Position numbers and translations under genes: made by a program | Shown: positions 35,109-44,942 of the stretch, piece by piece | How the letters are laid out: each line of letters begins with the position of its first letter | Position numbering within the stretch: the first letter of the stretch is position 1 | Notes under the pieces: model-generated | Databases searched by the model: none | Seen by the model: only the letters and a program-made list of their open reading frames with translations | Told to the model about the DNA's origin: nothing | Assembly: GCF_013285155.1 (NCBI RefSeq) | Contig: NZ_JABTEL010000011.1 | Coordinates: 1 to 64,000 of the forward strand | Origin: Winogradskyella undariae | GTDB lineage: Bacteria > Bacteroidota > Bacteroidia > Flavobacteriales > Flavobacteriaceae | Direction: 5' to 3' | DNA: 64,000 nucleotides

Positions 35109-36107
35109 TTATGAATTAGTTTTCATAATATTATCTAAATCCACAACAACACCAACTCCTAAAATTTGTTTCCATTGTAATTTAGGGCCCACAATAATAT
35201 TTTCTTCGTTTGTTATTTCATTAGTCTCAACTTCTACTTTAATATCGTTGTCATATCTTAAATGAGAACCTAAAGTTGCTTTTACAAATCTATTAACTTT
35301 CATGTCCAAGTTAAGCTCCCACTCTAAATCAATGTTACCAAAACTATTAATATAGTCCGTGTATAATTCTAAAAGGCTCGTAACTTTTATGTTTTCGAAA
35401 AGCTCTTCTTCGTATGAATTGGTTAAAAGTATCCCTAACTCTTGCTTTACTTTTTTCCCTTCTCTAATTATATTTCCTTCCAAATCATAAATAGCAGAGT
35501 CTACACCAAAAGCACCTTTATTTGACAGGTCATCATCTAAGACAAAGGTTGTTTTTAAAGTAAAAGGAGATGCATAAAAAGACAATCGCTCAACAAAACG
35601 ACCATATTCCATACCTACACCAAAAAACATATAACCAGGAGCTAAAAATTTTGAAATAGGTGTATCTCTATCAGGATAAGTATATCCATTAGCCATTTGA
35701 GTATTAAGGCTAAATTTTGAAGAATAAAACCAATTACTTTTAGGATCTTTTTCTAAACCAATATTAGAAATTATCTCAATAACATCTTCTGTTTTTCTAA
35801 TATTTAATTCTTCTTGCTTGTTTAAACCATATCTAATATTGAAATTAGAATTCCAATACCACTTTTTTTGTTTGTATTTTGCTTCAGCCGCACCGGTAAC
35901 AATTCCTGAAATAGAATTCGTACCACCTGCATTCCAGTTTGTAAATGACACTTGATTAAGTGTTAAACCAACTTCTTTTTTTGTTTTCCAACCTAATTGA
36001 ATAACCTCATTTTTTTTCTTTTGAAAATACAATGAATCAGGCTGTGCAAAAAGCACACTTGAACATAAAACAAATACACTAAATATAAACCACGAATAGT
36101 TTTTCAT
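35109..36107 (-). CDS. DUF3078 family secreted protein
   Basis: 332 residues. A signal peptide (WFIFSVFVLCSSVLFAQ) is followed by repeated beta-strand blocks: GLTLNQVSFTNWNAGGTNSIS near residue 45 is the family hallmark, then KQKKWYWNSNFNIRYGLNKQ, WFYSSKFSLNTQMANGY, and the terminal WKQILGVGVVVDL. The pattern predicts an outer-membrane barrel. The gene is 10 bp downstream of purM on the same strand. Function of the family is unknown. Confidence 0.85.
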   Translation of the reverse strand: MKNYSWFIFSVFVLCSSVLFAQPDSLYFQKKKNEVIQLGWKTKKEVGLTLNQVSFTNWNAGGTNSISGIVTGAAEAKYKQKKWYWNSNFNIRYGLNKQEELNIRKTEDVIEIISNIGLEKDPKSNWFYSSKFSLNTQMANGYTYPDRDTPISKFLAPGYMFFGVGMEYGRFVERLSFYASPFTLKTTFVLDDDLSNKGAFGVDSAIYDLEGNIIREGKKVKQELGILLTNSYEEELFENIKVTSLLELYTDYINSFGNIDLEWELNLDMKVNRFVKATLGSHLRYDNDIKVEVETNEITNEENIIVGPKLQWKQILGVGVVVDLDNIMKTNS

Positions 36108-36117
36108 GCTAAAAAAA

Positions 36118-37296
36118 TTAATAAGAGAATGTACCGTAATCGCTTTTTATAGTTAACTTCTTCTTATCTGAAGCTTCTACTCGACCTATAATTTTAGCAT
36201 CTACATTAAAAGATTTTGAAATCTCAATAATAGCTTCTGCAACTTCAGGCTTTACGTACAACTCCATACGGTGTCCACAATTAAAAACTTGGTACATTTC
36301 TTTCCAATCTGTTTTAGATTGCTCTTGAATGAGTTTAAATAACGGAGGAACATCAAACATATTATCTTTTATAATATGAAATTGATCTACAAAATGAAGA
36401 ATTTTTGTTTGCGCACCACCACTACAATGTACCATTCCATGTACGGATTCACTATCGTAACTATTAAGGATAGCTTTTATAATTGGAGCATAAGTACGTG
36501 TTGGAGATAATACCAATTTACCAGCATCTATAGGAGAATTCTCTACAGCATCTGTTAATTTTGTTTGCCCAGAATAAACTAAATCTTCGGGTACAGCAGC
36601 ATCAAAACTCTCAGGATATTTTTCAGCTAAGTATTTAGAAAAAACATCATGTCTTGCAGATGTTAATCCATTACTCCCCATACCTCCATTATATTCAGTT
36701 TCGTAAGATGCTTGTCCAAAAGACTCTAATCCTACAATAACATCACCAGCAGTAATATTTGCGTTATCAATAACTTTAGATCGTTTTATACGCGCCGTTA
36801 CTGTAGAATCTACAATGATAGTTCTTACCAAATCCCCTACATCTGCAGTTTCTCCACCTGTAGAATGAATAGAAACTCCAAAAGATTTTAGATCTTCTAT
36901 TAATTCTTCTGTTCCGTTAATAATTGCAGAGATAACTTCACCAGGAATAAGGTTTTTATTTCTCCCTATTGTTGAAGATAACATAATATGATCTGTTGCT
37001 CCTACACAAAGTAAATCGTCAATATTCATAATTAACGCATCTTGAGCTATGCCTTTCCACACTGAAATATCTCCAGTTTCTTTCCAATACATATAAGCTA
37101 ATGATGATTTTGTACCAGCTCCATCGGCATGCATTATTAAGCAATAATCTTCATTATTTGTTAAATGATCTGGAACAATTTTACAAAACGCTTTAGGAAA
37201 CAATCCTTTATCAATATTTTTAATCGCATTGTGTACATCTTCTTTTGAAGCTGAAACTCCTCTTTGCGCATATCTTTTACTTACCGAATTATCCAT
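36118..37296 (-). CDS. purM: Phosphoribosylformylglycinamidine cyclo-ligase (AIR synthetase) PurM
   Basis: Forms 5-aminoimidazole ribotide in purine synthesis. The 392-residue protein belongs to the longer Bacteroidota PurM type: YAQRGVSASKEDVHNAI at residue 9, LIMHADGAGTKSSLAYMYW near 53, MNIDDLLCVGA near 90, LSSTIGRNKNLIPGEV near 105, STGGETADVGDLV near 143, and VHCSGGAQTKILHF near 290. Catalytic and ATP-binding residues appear intact. Confidence 0.93.
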   Translation of the reverse strand: MDNSVSKRYAQRGVSASKEDVHNAIKNIDKGLFPKAFCKIVPDHLTNNEDYCLIMHADGAGTKSSLAYMYWKETGDISVWKGIAQDALIMNIDDLLCVGATDHIMLSSTIGRNKNLIPGEVISAIINGTEELIEDLKSFGVSIHSTGGETADVGDLVRTIIVDSTVTARIKRSKVIDNANITAGDVIVGLESFGQASYETEYNGGMGSNGLTSARHDVFSKYLAEKYPESFDAAVPEDLVYSGQTKLTDAVENSPIDAGKLVLSPTRTYAPIIKAILNSYDSESVHGMVHCSGGAQTKILHFVDQFHIIKDNMFDVPPLFKLIQEQSKTDWKEMYQVFNCGHRMELYVKPEVAEAIIEISKSFNVDAKIIGRVEASDKKKLTIKSDYGTFSY

Positions 37297-37321
37297 ATTA
37301 CAATTTATTAGTGTGGTTTTG

Positions 37322-37329
37322 CAAAAGTA
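37322..37329 (-). promoter_or_regulatory. purM -7 promoter box
   Basis: TACTTTTG on the minus strand, full TAnnTTTG match, 26 bp from the purM start. Confidence 0.55.
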
Positions 37330-37831
37330 AGGATTGCGTTTAATTATAAGGAATGATTCGATTGGAATTAATAACAGTATTTGAGTTTTTATTCACAACT
37401 CTATTTTTCATTAGATTAATCTGCTCTATTTGAAGATATAAATACGTTTTTGAAAGTACTTGAAATGAAATTTACCCAAAATACAAAAAGATAAAACTGA
37501 AATATCAATTTTATCTTTTTGCTTTAAAAAATAAACTTAAAGTTAATTATTATAGTTTAAAATCTTAAAAAAGGATGAAAACAACCTCAATTACAATTAT
37601 CAAACTAAAACAACAACTTTTCGTTTTTCTTATAAATTACTGATTAATAGCACTACAAAAATATAAAATAAACATATTTTAAGACTATTTTTATCTATTA
37701 CTTAATCTAAGACCTCTCTCTTTTCGATAACTAGTTAATGTCATCGATAAAATACATAAATCATCAAGTTTTAAAAAATTACCATATGTAAACTCACGTA
37801 TTACATTATTTAAATTAAAAGTTTGATCCTT
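37330..37831. other. AT-rich gap between purM and glnN with one hairpin
   Basis: About 500 bp with no convincing ORF. It holds an inverted repeat AAAAAGATAAAA (37485-37496) and TTTTATCTTTTT (37509-37520) with a 12-nt loop, which could end glnN transcription on the minus strand but lies 310 bp from its stop. The rest is A/T-rich with no repeat that I can recognise. Confidence 0.5.
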
Positions 37832-40018
37832 TTATTTAGTAAACAATAACTCTCTGTATTTTGTTAATGGCCATATTCCATCATCAATCATTAATTCTAA
37901 TTTGTCACAGTGGTACCTAATAGTATCAAAAAATGGTTTTACTTTATTGCAATAACCATCTGCTTTCTTTTCTAAACTAGCGTCCTTATTACATATTTTA
38001 CGAGCCTCAGTCATTTCTGTAACAGAAGAATTTATAGCCTCAATATGTGTTGATATACTTTCTATAAGCCCCAATTGAGCCTTTGCGTAATTCTTAAACT
38101 CATCACCATAAATGGTTTTAAGACCTTTTACATTTTCAATTAAAATATTCTGATACCTTACCGCTGTTGGCACTACATGGTTCCTAGCTATATCTCCAAT
38201 AACCCTACTTTCTATTTGTACATGAAGAATATAATCTTCCATTTCTATCTCATAGCGCGCTAAAGACTCTACACTATTCATTACTCCTAAGCTTTCAAAA
38301 AGATCAATAGTAGATTTAGCTTTTTTTATTTTAAGTGCTTCAGGGGTTGTTTTATTATTACTAAGTCCTCGTTTTTCTGCTTCTTTTTCCCAATCACCAC
38401 TGTAACCATTTCCTTCAAAAAGAATTGCCTTAGATGTTTTTATATATTCTCTTAAAACATTGAATATAGCGTCATCTTTTTTCATTTCTTTTTTATCGAT
38501 TAACTCATCGACTTCAGCTTTAAAATCTATCAATTGTTTTGCGACAATAGTATTTAAAACCGTCATAGGCTTTGCACAATTAGCCGTTGAACCAACAGCT
38601 CTAAACTCAAATTTATTACCTGTAAAAGCAAAAGAAGATGTTCTATTTCTATCCGTATTATCAAGTAATATTTCTGGTATTTTACCAACCACATTAAGCT
38701 TTAAATCCGTCTTTTCTTGAGGTGATAATTTTCCTTTAGTTACTGTTTCTAATTCATTAAGTACATTAGTTAATTGTGCTCCAATAAAAACAGAAATTAT
38801 AGCAGGCGGTGCCTCGTTGGCTCCTAACCTATAATCATTACTCGCAGAAGCAATAGCTGCTCTTAATAACTCTTCATGAGTTTGGACCGCTTTAATTGTA
38901 TTAATAAAGAAGGTTAAAAATTGAAGATTACTCATTGGTGTTTTCCCTGGAGATAATAAATTAACACCTGTATTAGTAGTTAAACTCCAATTATTATGTT
39001 TACCAGAACCATTAACTCCTGCAAATGGTTTTTCATGCATAAGAACAGTAAAATTATGACGTTCTGCTATTTTTTTCATCACATCCATCAGTAATGAATT
39101 ATGATCTACTGCTAAATTAGCTTCTTCAAATATCGGAGCCAATTCAAATTGATTAGGCGCCACTTCATTATGCCTTGTTTTAACCGGAATACCTAATAAC
39201 ATACATTGATGTTCTAGATCACGCATATAAGACATTGCTCTTCCTGGTATGGTTCCAAAATAATGGTCATCTAATTGCTGCCCTTTAGCTGGCGAATGGC
39301 CAAAAACAGTTCTGCCAGTTAATAAAATATCGGGTCTAGATGTTGCAAGCGCTGAATCAATTAAAAAATATTCTTGTTCCCATCCTAAAGATGCATTTAC
39401 TTTTTTTACATTTTTATCAAAATATTTACAGACTGCTACAGCTGCATTATCAACCGCCTGTAGAGCACGTAAAAGAGGCGTTTTATAATCTAAAGCTTCA
39501 CCTGTATATGATACAAAAACAGTAGGAATACATAATGTTTTATCGTAAATAAAAGCAGGAGACGTTGGGTCCCAAGCTGTATATCCTCTGGCTTCAAATG
39601 TATTTCTAATTCCCCCATTAGGAAAACTAGACGCGTCTGGTTCTTGCTGCACTAATTGATCCCCTCCTAATTTCTCAATAGCAAGACCATCACCAATAGT
39701 TTCAAAAAACGCATCATGTTTTTCAGCAGTTGCTCCTGTTAATGGTTGAAACCAATGCGTATAATGAGTTGCTCCTTTAGTTATCGCCCACTCTTTCATC
39801 CCTGCTGAAATGTGATCAGCTACTGTTCGATTTATTTTAGTACCTTTTTCAATCGCCTCTAAAACACTATTTAATGCCGTTTTAGTTAAATATTGGCGCA
39901 TTGAAACCTCGTTAAATACATTTTCTCCAAATATTTCTGAACGACGTTGGTTATCTTTAATCTTCAAAGGTTTCCTTTCCAAGGATGCTTTTACAGCATG
40001 AAATCTAAGTGTTGACAT
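37832..40018 (-). CDS. glnN: Glutamine synthetase type III (GSIII)
   Basis: ATP-dependent amidation of glutamate. 728 residues from the ATG at 40018 (MSTLRFHAVKASL), matching the large GSIII class typical of Bacteroidota. Signatures: FGENVFN near residue 30, WFQPLTGATAEKHDAF near 80, GIRNTFEARGYTAWDP near 125, LGWEQEYFLID near 200, RHNEVAPNQFELAPIFEEAN near 275, and NRTSSFAFTGNKFEFRAVG near 460. An upstream in-frame start (40066) would add 16 hydrophobic residues and is rejected. Divergent from a GSII gene. Confidence 0.95.
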   Translation of the reverse strand: MSTLRFHAVKASLERKPLKIKDNQRRSEIFGENVFNEVSMRQYLTKTALNSVLEAIEKGTKINRTVADHISAGMKEWAITKGATHYTHWFQPLTGATAEKHDAFFETIGDGLAIEKLGGDQLVQQEPDASSFPNGGIRNTFEARGYTAWDPTSPAFIYDKTLCIPTVFVSYTGEALDYKTPLLRALQAVDNAAVAVCKYFDKNVKKVNASLGWEQEYFLIDSALATSRPDILLTGRTVFGHSPAKGQQLDDHYFGTIPGRAMSYMRDLEHQCMLLGIPVKTRHNEVAPNQFELAPIFEEANLAVDHNSLLMDVMKKIAERHNFTVLMHEKPFAGVNGSGKHNNWSLTTNTGVNLLSPGKTPMSNLQFLTFFINTIKAVQTHEELLRAAIASASNDYRLGANEAPPAIISVFIGAQLTNVLNELETVTKGKLSPQEKTDLKLNVVGKIPEILLDNTDRNRTSSFAFTGNKFEFRAVGSTANCAKPMTVLNTIVAKQLIDFKAEVDELIDKKEMKKDDAIFNVLREYIKTSKAILFEGNGYSGDWEKEAEKRGLSNNKTTPEALKIKKAKSTIDLFESLGVMNSVESLARYEIEMEDYILHVQIESRVIGDIARNHVVPTAVRYQNILIENVKGLKTIYGDEFKNYAKAQLGLIESISTHIEAINSSVTEMTEARKICNKDASLEKKADGYCNKVKPFFDTIRYHCDKLELMIDDGIWPLTKYRELLFTK

Positions 40019-40125
40019 ATTATTATTTTTTCGAAGTAAAAATACAAAATATTTAAAAATACCCACTCAAAAATAGGGGCATTGATATTAATCGAGAGTA
40101 TTTAATCTAAACTACCCTATTATTT

Positions 40126-40155
40126 TTGATGTTAAAGAAAAAATAGCCATATTTG
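40126..40155 (+). promoter_or_regulatory. GSII gene promoter
   Basis: TTG (40126-40128), 19-nt spacer, CATATTTG (40148-40155; one mismatch to TAnnTTTG). It lies 33 bp before the start of the type II synthetase, within the 170 bp divergent region shared with glnN. Confidence 0.6.
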
Positions 40156-40188
40156 TGACAGTACATAAACAATAACACAACACAAATT

Positions 40189-41208
40189 ATGAGTAAATCT
40201 AAATTAGAGTATATATGGCTTGACGGATATAAGCCTACTCAAAACATGAGAAGCAAAACTAAAATTGAAGAAGATTTTAGTGGTAAATTAGAAGATTGTC
40301 CTATTTGGTCTTTTGACGGATCATCTACAAAACAAGCCTCTGGTGGTGCTTCAGATTGTTTATTAAAACCTGTTGCTATTTATCCAGATCCTGCTCGTAA
40401 GGATGGATACTTAGTAATGACTGAAGTTTTAAACGCTGATGGAACTCCTCACGTTTCTAACGGAAGAGCTACAATTGAAGATGAAGATAATGACTTCTGG
40501 TTTGGTTTTGAGCAAGAATACTTTATTATGGATACGCAAACACAATTACCTTTAGGTTTCCCTATTGGTGGCTATCCTGCACCTCAAGGAATGTACTACT
40601 GTTCTGTTGGTGGAAAACACACACATGGTAGAGATTTAGTTGAAGAACATGCAGATCTTTGTATTGCTGCAGGTTTAAACTTTGAAGGAATTAACCAAGA
40701 AGTTGCTTCTGGACAATGGGAATACCAATTATTTGCTAAAGGCGCTAAAAAAGCTGGAGATGAAATTTGGGTTTCACGTTATTTATTAGACCGTTTAACT
40801 GAACAATATGGTTATTATATTGAGTACCATCCAAAACCATTAGGTAAAGATATGGATTGGAATGGTTCTGGTATGCACGCTAACTTCTCTAACTCTGTTT
40901 TAAGAACTTGTGGTTCTCAAGAAACTTATGAAAAAATATGTGAAGCATTTAGACCTGTTGTAAAAGAGCACATTGCTGTTTATGGTGAGTTTAATGACCA
41001 ACGTTTAACAGGTGAACATGAAACTGCTTCTATTCACGATTTTAGTTATGGTATTTCTGATAGAGGAGCTTCTATTCGTATTCCAATCATTACAGTTGAA
41101 AAAGGCTGGAAAGGTTGGTTAGAAGATAGAAGACCAGCTTCTAATGGTGATCCATACAAAATTGCAGGAGTGATTATCAAAACTGTAAAAAGTGCTAATA
41201 TTTCTTAA
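40189..41208 (+). CDS. glnII: Glutamine synthetase type II (eukaryote-like)
   Basis: 339 residues with GSII layout: beta-grasp N-domain (EYIWLDGYKPTQNMRSKT; CPIWSFDGSSTKQA near residue 40), catalytic FGFEQEYFIMD near 105, GKHTHGRDLVEEH near 145, GINQEVASGQWEYQLF near 170, WNGSGMHANFS near 225, and GVIIKT at the end. It is followed by a strong terminator. Coexistence with GSIII next door gives the cell two structurally unrelated-length synthetases that may be expressed under different nitrogen supply; regulation is inference. Confidence 0.93.
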   Translation: MSKSKLEYIWLDGYKPTQNMRSKTKIEEDFSGKLEDCPIWSFDGSSTKQASGGASDCLLKPVAIYPDPARKDGYLVMTEVLNADGTPHVSNGRATIEDEDNDFWFGFEQEYFIMDTQTQLPLGFPIGGYPAPQGMYYCSVGGKHTHGRDLVEEHADLCIAAGLNFEGINQEVASGQWEYQLFAKGAKKAGDEIWVSRYLLDRLTEQYGYYIEYHPKPLGKDMDWNGSGMHANFSNSVLRTCGSQETYEKICEAFRPVVKEHIAVYGEFNDQRLTGEHETASIHDFSYGISDRGASIRIPIITVEKGWKGWLEDRRPASNGDPYKIAGVIIKTVKSANIS

Positions 41209-41226
41209 TTAGTATCAAATAATTTT

Positions 41227-41266
41227 AAAAAAGCCGTTTAGATAATATCATTTAAACGGCTTTTTT
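41227..41266 (+). terminator. Terminator of the GSII gene
   Basis: AAAAAAGCCGTTTA (41227-41240) pairs with TAAACGGCTTTTTT (41253-41266); T run continues to 41267. It begins 18 bp after the stop codon. Confidence 0.9.
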
Positions 41267-41582
41267 TATTCCTTAATATAATATATAACGTTACAACATT
41301 CAATATTCTCCCCTTTAATTAGACCTATTAATTTCTATTCCCTGAAGCTTCTATTCTAAATAGGTTATTCTGATTACTCATTTTAAAAATTAACATATCT
41401 ATCTAATTATCAACGCATAGAAGATTCTAACTTCCTCAAAAAACAACCTTTAATCGACGAAATCTACTTTTAAAAGCAGATCTTGACATTTTATCGACTA
41501 TTCTAGGTGATCTTCGTTTTTTTTAGGCCTTATAAAAGTATGGTTATAAGTTTGTGAAGCTATTAACCAAATTTATATAATT
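41267..41582. other. Leader region upstream of the T9SS cargo gene
   Basis: About 315 bp without an ORF. A -7 box TAAGTTTG (41547-41554), full TAnnTTTG match, lies 28 bp before the start at 41583. Upstream is mostly AT-rich sequence with short symmetric segments such as CTACTTTTAAAAGCAG; no repeat family recognised. Confidence 0.5.
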
Positions 41583-43421
41583 ATGAAAAATATTACAAAG
41601 CGCTTCTTTCCATTTTTTTGTGGAGTTGCTGCATTAATGACAATTAACTTGAATGCTCAAAACACACAAGATAGCTGTAATGCTATTGAAGTGATTGCAT
41701 CTACTCAAGGAACTACATCTTCAGGAGCTCTTGTAAATGCAAATCGTTCAGATGTGAACGCTGCTTTATACACACCAGACAAGTCTAACGCTGCTGGAGG
41801 TTTTTATTCTTTAGGTATAAATGGAAGTATTACCCTAGGATTAGGAGGAGCGGTTTACAACCAACCTGGAACTGACATTACTATTTACGAAACTTCATTT
41901 AGTGGAGATAATTGTGGTGGTAGTGATGACGAAATGGCTTTAATCGAATTATCTCAAGACGGTTCAACATGGGTTGAATACGGAACTGTTTGTCGTGATG
42001 GTCTTATAGACCTTAATGATGTTGATTTAGAGTATGTAACACAAATTAAAATTACAGATGCTACAACAGGATCAGGTGATGGTTACGATCTAGATGGTAT
42101 TGAAGCTGTAAACGGCTGTGAAGAAATACCTAGTGAATTTTGTTATGGTTCTACTGCATTTGACTATGTACCTGGATTAAATAGTGACGGAACAACTTTT
42201 AATGTTGCTGAACGAATGGATACTAACAAAGCTTTAGGCTTACCAGAAATGGATGATTCAATGAACTTTTTATCATTAGGATATGGTGGTGAAGTTACTA
42301 TTGGTTTTGATGGTGTTGTTTACAACAATGAAGGACCAGATATCGAGGTTGTAGAAACTACATTTGGCAATGCTTCTTTTTCTAACTACCCAGAATCAGC
42401 TGATATTTACGTATCTCAAAACGGTATTGATTTTTATCTTATCGGATCTGTACTTACAGATAACGCAGGAGACTTAGATATAAGTAACGCTCCTATAGCT
42501 CTTGCTTATATTACAGAAGTAAAAATTGTAGATACAACGCCTAGCGGTTCTATTTCTGAAGATGGTTTTGATTTAGATGGTGTTATTGCTTTAACAGGTT
42601 GTAACGAACTTATTGAGCCTACACCTGCTGGATGTTATCCTGTAGATTATTTTAACTACGTAGAAGGAACTAAGAAAAATGGTGGTGTTATTGACGCTAT
42701 TAGAACTGAAACTCCTGAAAACACACTTGGTGCACCAGAAGGAACTGATGATTATGTATTTACTACACTTGGTTACGGTGGAGAAATTACTTTAACATTT
42801 GGTGGAGCTGTATACAACCAAGCAGGACCAGACTTAGTCGTTGTTGAGACTACATTCCAAAACACTTGGGGTTGTGAAACTTATGGAGAATATGCTGATG
42901 TATACGTTTCTGCAGATAACATCAACTTCCATTTTGCAGGTACTGTTTGTAAATCTGATAACGCAATTGATATTTCTGATGCTGGTGATTTTGATTTCAT
43001 CTACTATGTGAAAATTGTAAACAACAATGAATTATCTACAACTGAAGATGCTTACGATCTTGATGGTGTAATTGCTGTTGGAACATGTGAAGAATTCAAT
43101 TACGCTGCTTACGCAGATGAGCAATATCGTTTATTAAGTGTTGACCAAATAAGTGCTAATGATTTAGGTGTAACAACTCACCCTAACCCTACTAGTACTG
43201 TTTCATATATTGAATTCACTCCAAAAACAACAAGCAATATACTTATCGAAGTATTTGATATAAATGGTCGTAATATTGGTCAAGTTTTCAATCAAGAAGC
43301 TTATTCAGGTCAATCTTATACAGCTGAATTTAACGTTAACAATTTAGCTTCTGGACTATACATCTACAAAGTAACAACTGGTAACTCTAGTATTACTAAA
43401 AAGTTTGTAGTTAATAAATAA
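41583..43421 (+). CDS. T9SS-secreted protein with three internal repeats
   Basis: 612 residues: signal peptide (CGVAALMTINLNAQ), three related ~150-residue beta-rich modules (roughly 30-180, 195-340, 355-505), then a T9SS type A sorting domain from about 530 (THPNPTSTVSYIEF to the terminal KKFVVNK). Each module has a G-GG-x-(V/I)-x-(I/L)-x-F core, VYNxxGxDIxVxET, a short strand with YVSxxxxxFxxIGxV and ends in EDxxDLDGxxAxxGC. The modules look like lectin or adhesion domains; no catalytic motif. A surface or released protein. Confidence 0.88.
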   Translation: MKNITKRFFPFFCGVAALMTINLNAQNTQDSCNAIEVIASTQGTTSSGALVNANRSDVNAALYTPDKSNAAGGFYSLGINGSITLGLGGAVYNQPGTDITIYETSFSGDNCGGSDDEMALIELSQDGSTWVEYGTVCRDGLIDLNDVDLEYVTQIKITDATTGSGDGYDLDGIEAVNGCEEIPSEFCYGSTAFDYVPGLNSDGTTFNVAERMDTNKALGLPEMDDSMNFLSLGYGGEVTIGFDGVVYNNEGPDIEVVETTFGNASFSNYPESADIYVSQNGIDFYLIGSVLTDNAGDLDISNAPIALAYITEVKIVDTTPSGSISEDGFDLDGVIALTGCNELIEPTPAGCYPVDYFNYVEGTKKNGGVIDAIRTETPENTLGAPEGTDDYVFTTLGYGGEITLTFGGAVYNQAGPDLVVVETTFQNTWGCETYGEYADVYVSADNINFHFAGTVCKSDNAIDISDAGDFDFIYYVKIVNNNELSTTEDAYDLDGVIAVGTCEEFNYAAYADEQYRLLSVDQISANDLGVTTHPNPTSTVSYIEFTPKTTSNILIEVFDINGRNIGQVFNQEAYSGQSYTAEFNVNNLASGLYIYKVTTGNSSITKKFVVNK

Positions 43422-43455
43422 GAATATAACTTATTAGTTATTCTAATTACTATAC

Positions 43456-43491
43456 AAAAAGCCTCCTGAAAATACATTTTTAGGAGGCTTT
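43456..43491 (+). terminator. Terminator of the T9SS cargo gene
   Basis: AAAAAGCCTCCT (43456-43467) with AGGAGGCTTT (43482-43491, last T at 43491) and a following T run; the inner GAAAAT..ATTTTT extends the stem. It begins 35 bp after the stop codon. Confidence 0.85.
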
Positions 43492-43919
43492 ATTTTTTCT
43501 ATTAGTTTATCATCTGTTTTAGCTTTCAACTAAAAAATAAGTGCTTATCTTATGTTTAAAAATAATCTATAATTATCTTTAACTATAGCAAGTACACGCT
43601 TGAGATAAAAACATCTTATATTATATAAAAAATAATTAGAAAGAGCTCTATGCTGTAATATTGAGTCTTCATACTAAAGAAGTATTTCTAAGTAATATAT
43701 TTATTACCAATACAGCTTTGACCTAAATATTAGCAAAGTACTAATGAACAATAAGCAACACAAGAAGTCGTTAGTTGTTTCACTATAAAGAATATCTTTT
43801 TACATTTACTATATAACAAAGCCTCTTGAAAATGTATTTTCAAGAGGCTTTGTTTATACTTTTTATCAAAAAAAAACAATCACAAGTTTACCTAATAGTT
43901 CTCTTATTAAAACTGATGA
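43492..43919. other. Non-coding gap ending in a second, related terminator
   Basis: About 430 bp without a credible ORF. At 43817-43852 lies CAAAGCCTCTTGAAAAT-GT-ATTTTCAAGAGGCTTTG, a perfect 17-bp inverted repeat. It is clearly related to the terminator at 43456-43491 but with coordinated changes in the stem (CCTCCT/AGGAGG to CCTCTT/AAGAGG). The second copy may end an unannotated RNA or mark the decayed 3' end of a duplicated gene. Confidence 0.7.
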
Positions 43920-44870
43920 CTACCTAAGAGTTAGGAATATAAAAACTATATAAGCACCAAATAAAAGCATTCCTTTTACCCTCCCTATTTCAAAACGTTT
44001 TGGTATCATTATAAACGGAATTAAAATAGCAGCAAAACCAATCATCCAAAAGATATTAGTCGATAAGATCTCAGGAGTATTAGGATTAACTACAATAGGT
44101 TTTATCATTGCTGTAAGACCTAAAACAGAAGCAATATTAAAAATATTAGAACCGATAAGGTTTCCTAAAGAAATCGCTTTTTCTTTTTTAACTGCAGAAA
44201 TTACAGAAGCCGCCAACTCAGGCACACTTGTACCAATAGCAATTACAGTAACAGAAATTGCATAATCACTAATACCTATTGATAATGCTAATTCTTCAGC
44301 ACCTTCCACTAACCAAAGTGAACCAAAATACAAACCTGCAGCACCTATTAACAACCAAATTGTTATTTTAAAATTAGAAACAACAGCTAAATTATCATCA
44401 ACTTCTTCCAAATTTTCTTTTGTAGATCTTCTAGAACTTCTAATTAAAACTACTAAAAAGACAACTAAAGCTATCAACATAATTAAACCTTCAATCCATG
44501 TTAAAACACCATCATTCTTTAAAAAATAGTAAAGCACAAAAGATAATAACATCATCATTGGCCAATTCAACTTGTAAAACTCTTTATCTACAGCTAGTGG
44601 AGAGATCATAGCTGTAATCCCTAAAACCAATCCTATATTAGCAATATTAGAACCAATAACATTTCCTAAAGCAATATCAGAAACTCCATCTAAAGCCGCC
44701 TGCAAGCTCACTAATAATTCTGGTGCAGAAGTTGCGAAAGACACAACCGTCATCCCAATAACAAGTTTTGATATTTTTAGTTTAAAAGATAGCCCAACAG
44801 AAGCTCTTACCAAAAAATCACCACCAACAACCAAAAAGGCTAAACCTACCAACACTAAAACTATACTCAT
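43920..44870 (-). CDS. Calcium/sodium antiporter (CaCA family, YrbG-like)
   Basis: 316 residues, ten hydrophobic segments in two homologous halves. The two alpha-repeat signatures are plain: SFATSAPELLVSLQAAL with GNVIGSNIANIGLVLG in the first half, and AIGTSVPELAASVISA with GNLIGSNIFNIASVLG in the second. The acidic residues of the repeats that bind the cation are present. It exchanges Ca or K for Na or H at the inner membrane. Transcribed divergently from the blaI-like gene. Confidence 0.93.
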   Translation of the reverse strand: MSIVLVLVGLAFLVVGGDFLVRASVGLSFKLKISKLVIGMTVVSFATSAPELLVSLQAALDGVSDIALGNVIGSNIANIGLVLGITAMISPLAVDKEFYKLNWPMMMLLSFVLYYFLKNDGVLTWIEGLIMLIALVVFLVVLIRSSRRSTKENLEEVDDNLAVVSNFKITIWLLIGAAGLYFGSLWLVEGAEELALSIGISDYAISVTVIAIGTSVPELAASVISAVKKEKAISLGNLIGSNIFNIASVLGLTAMIKPIVVNPNTPEILSTNIFWMIGFAAILIPFIMIPKRFEIGRVKGMLLFGAYIVFIFLTLR

Positions 44871-44891
44871 CTTCTATCTGAATTTAATTCA

Positions 44892-44899
44892 CAAAGATA
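44892..44899 (-). promoter_or_regulatory. Antiporter gene -7 promoter box
   Basis: TATCTTTG on the minus strand, full TAnnTTTG match, 22 bp before the antiporter start and about 44 bp from the BlaI-type palindrome. Confidence 0.6.
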
Positions 44900-44942
44900 A
44901 TATTTCATTTGCACACAGACTAAAAACTACACTTTTCGTTGA

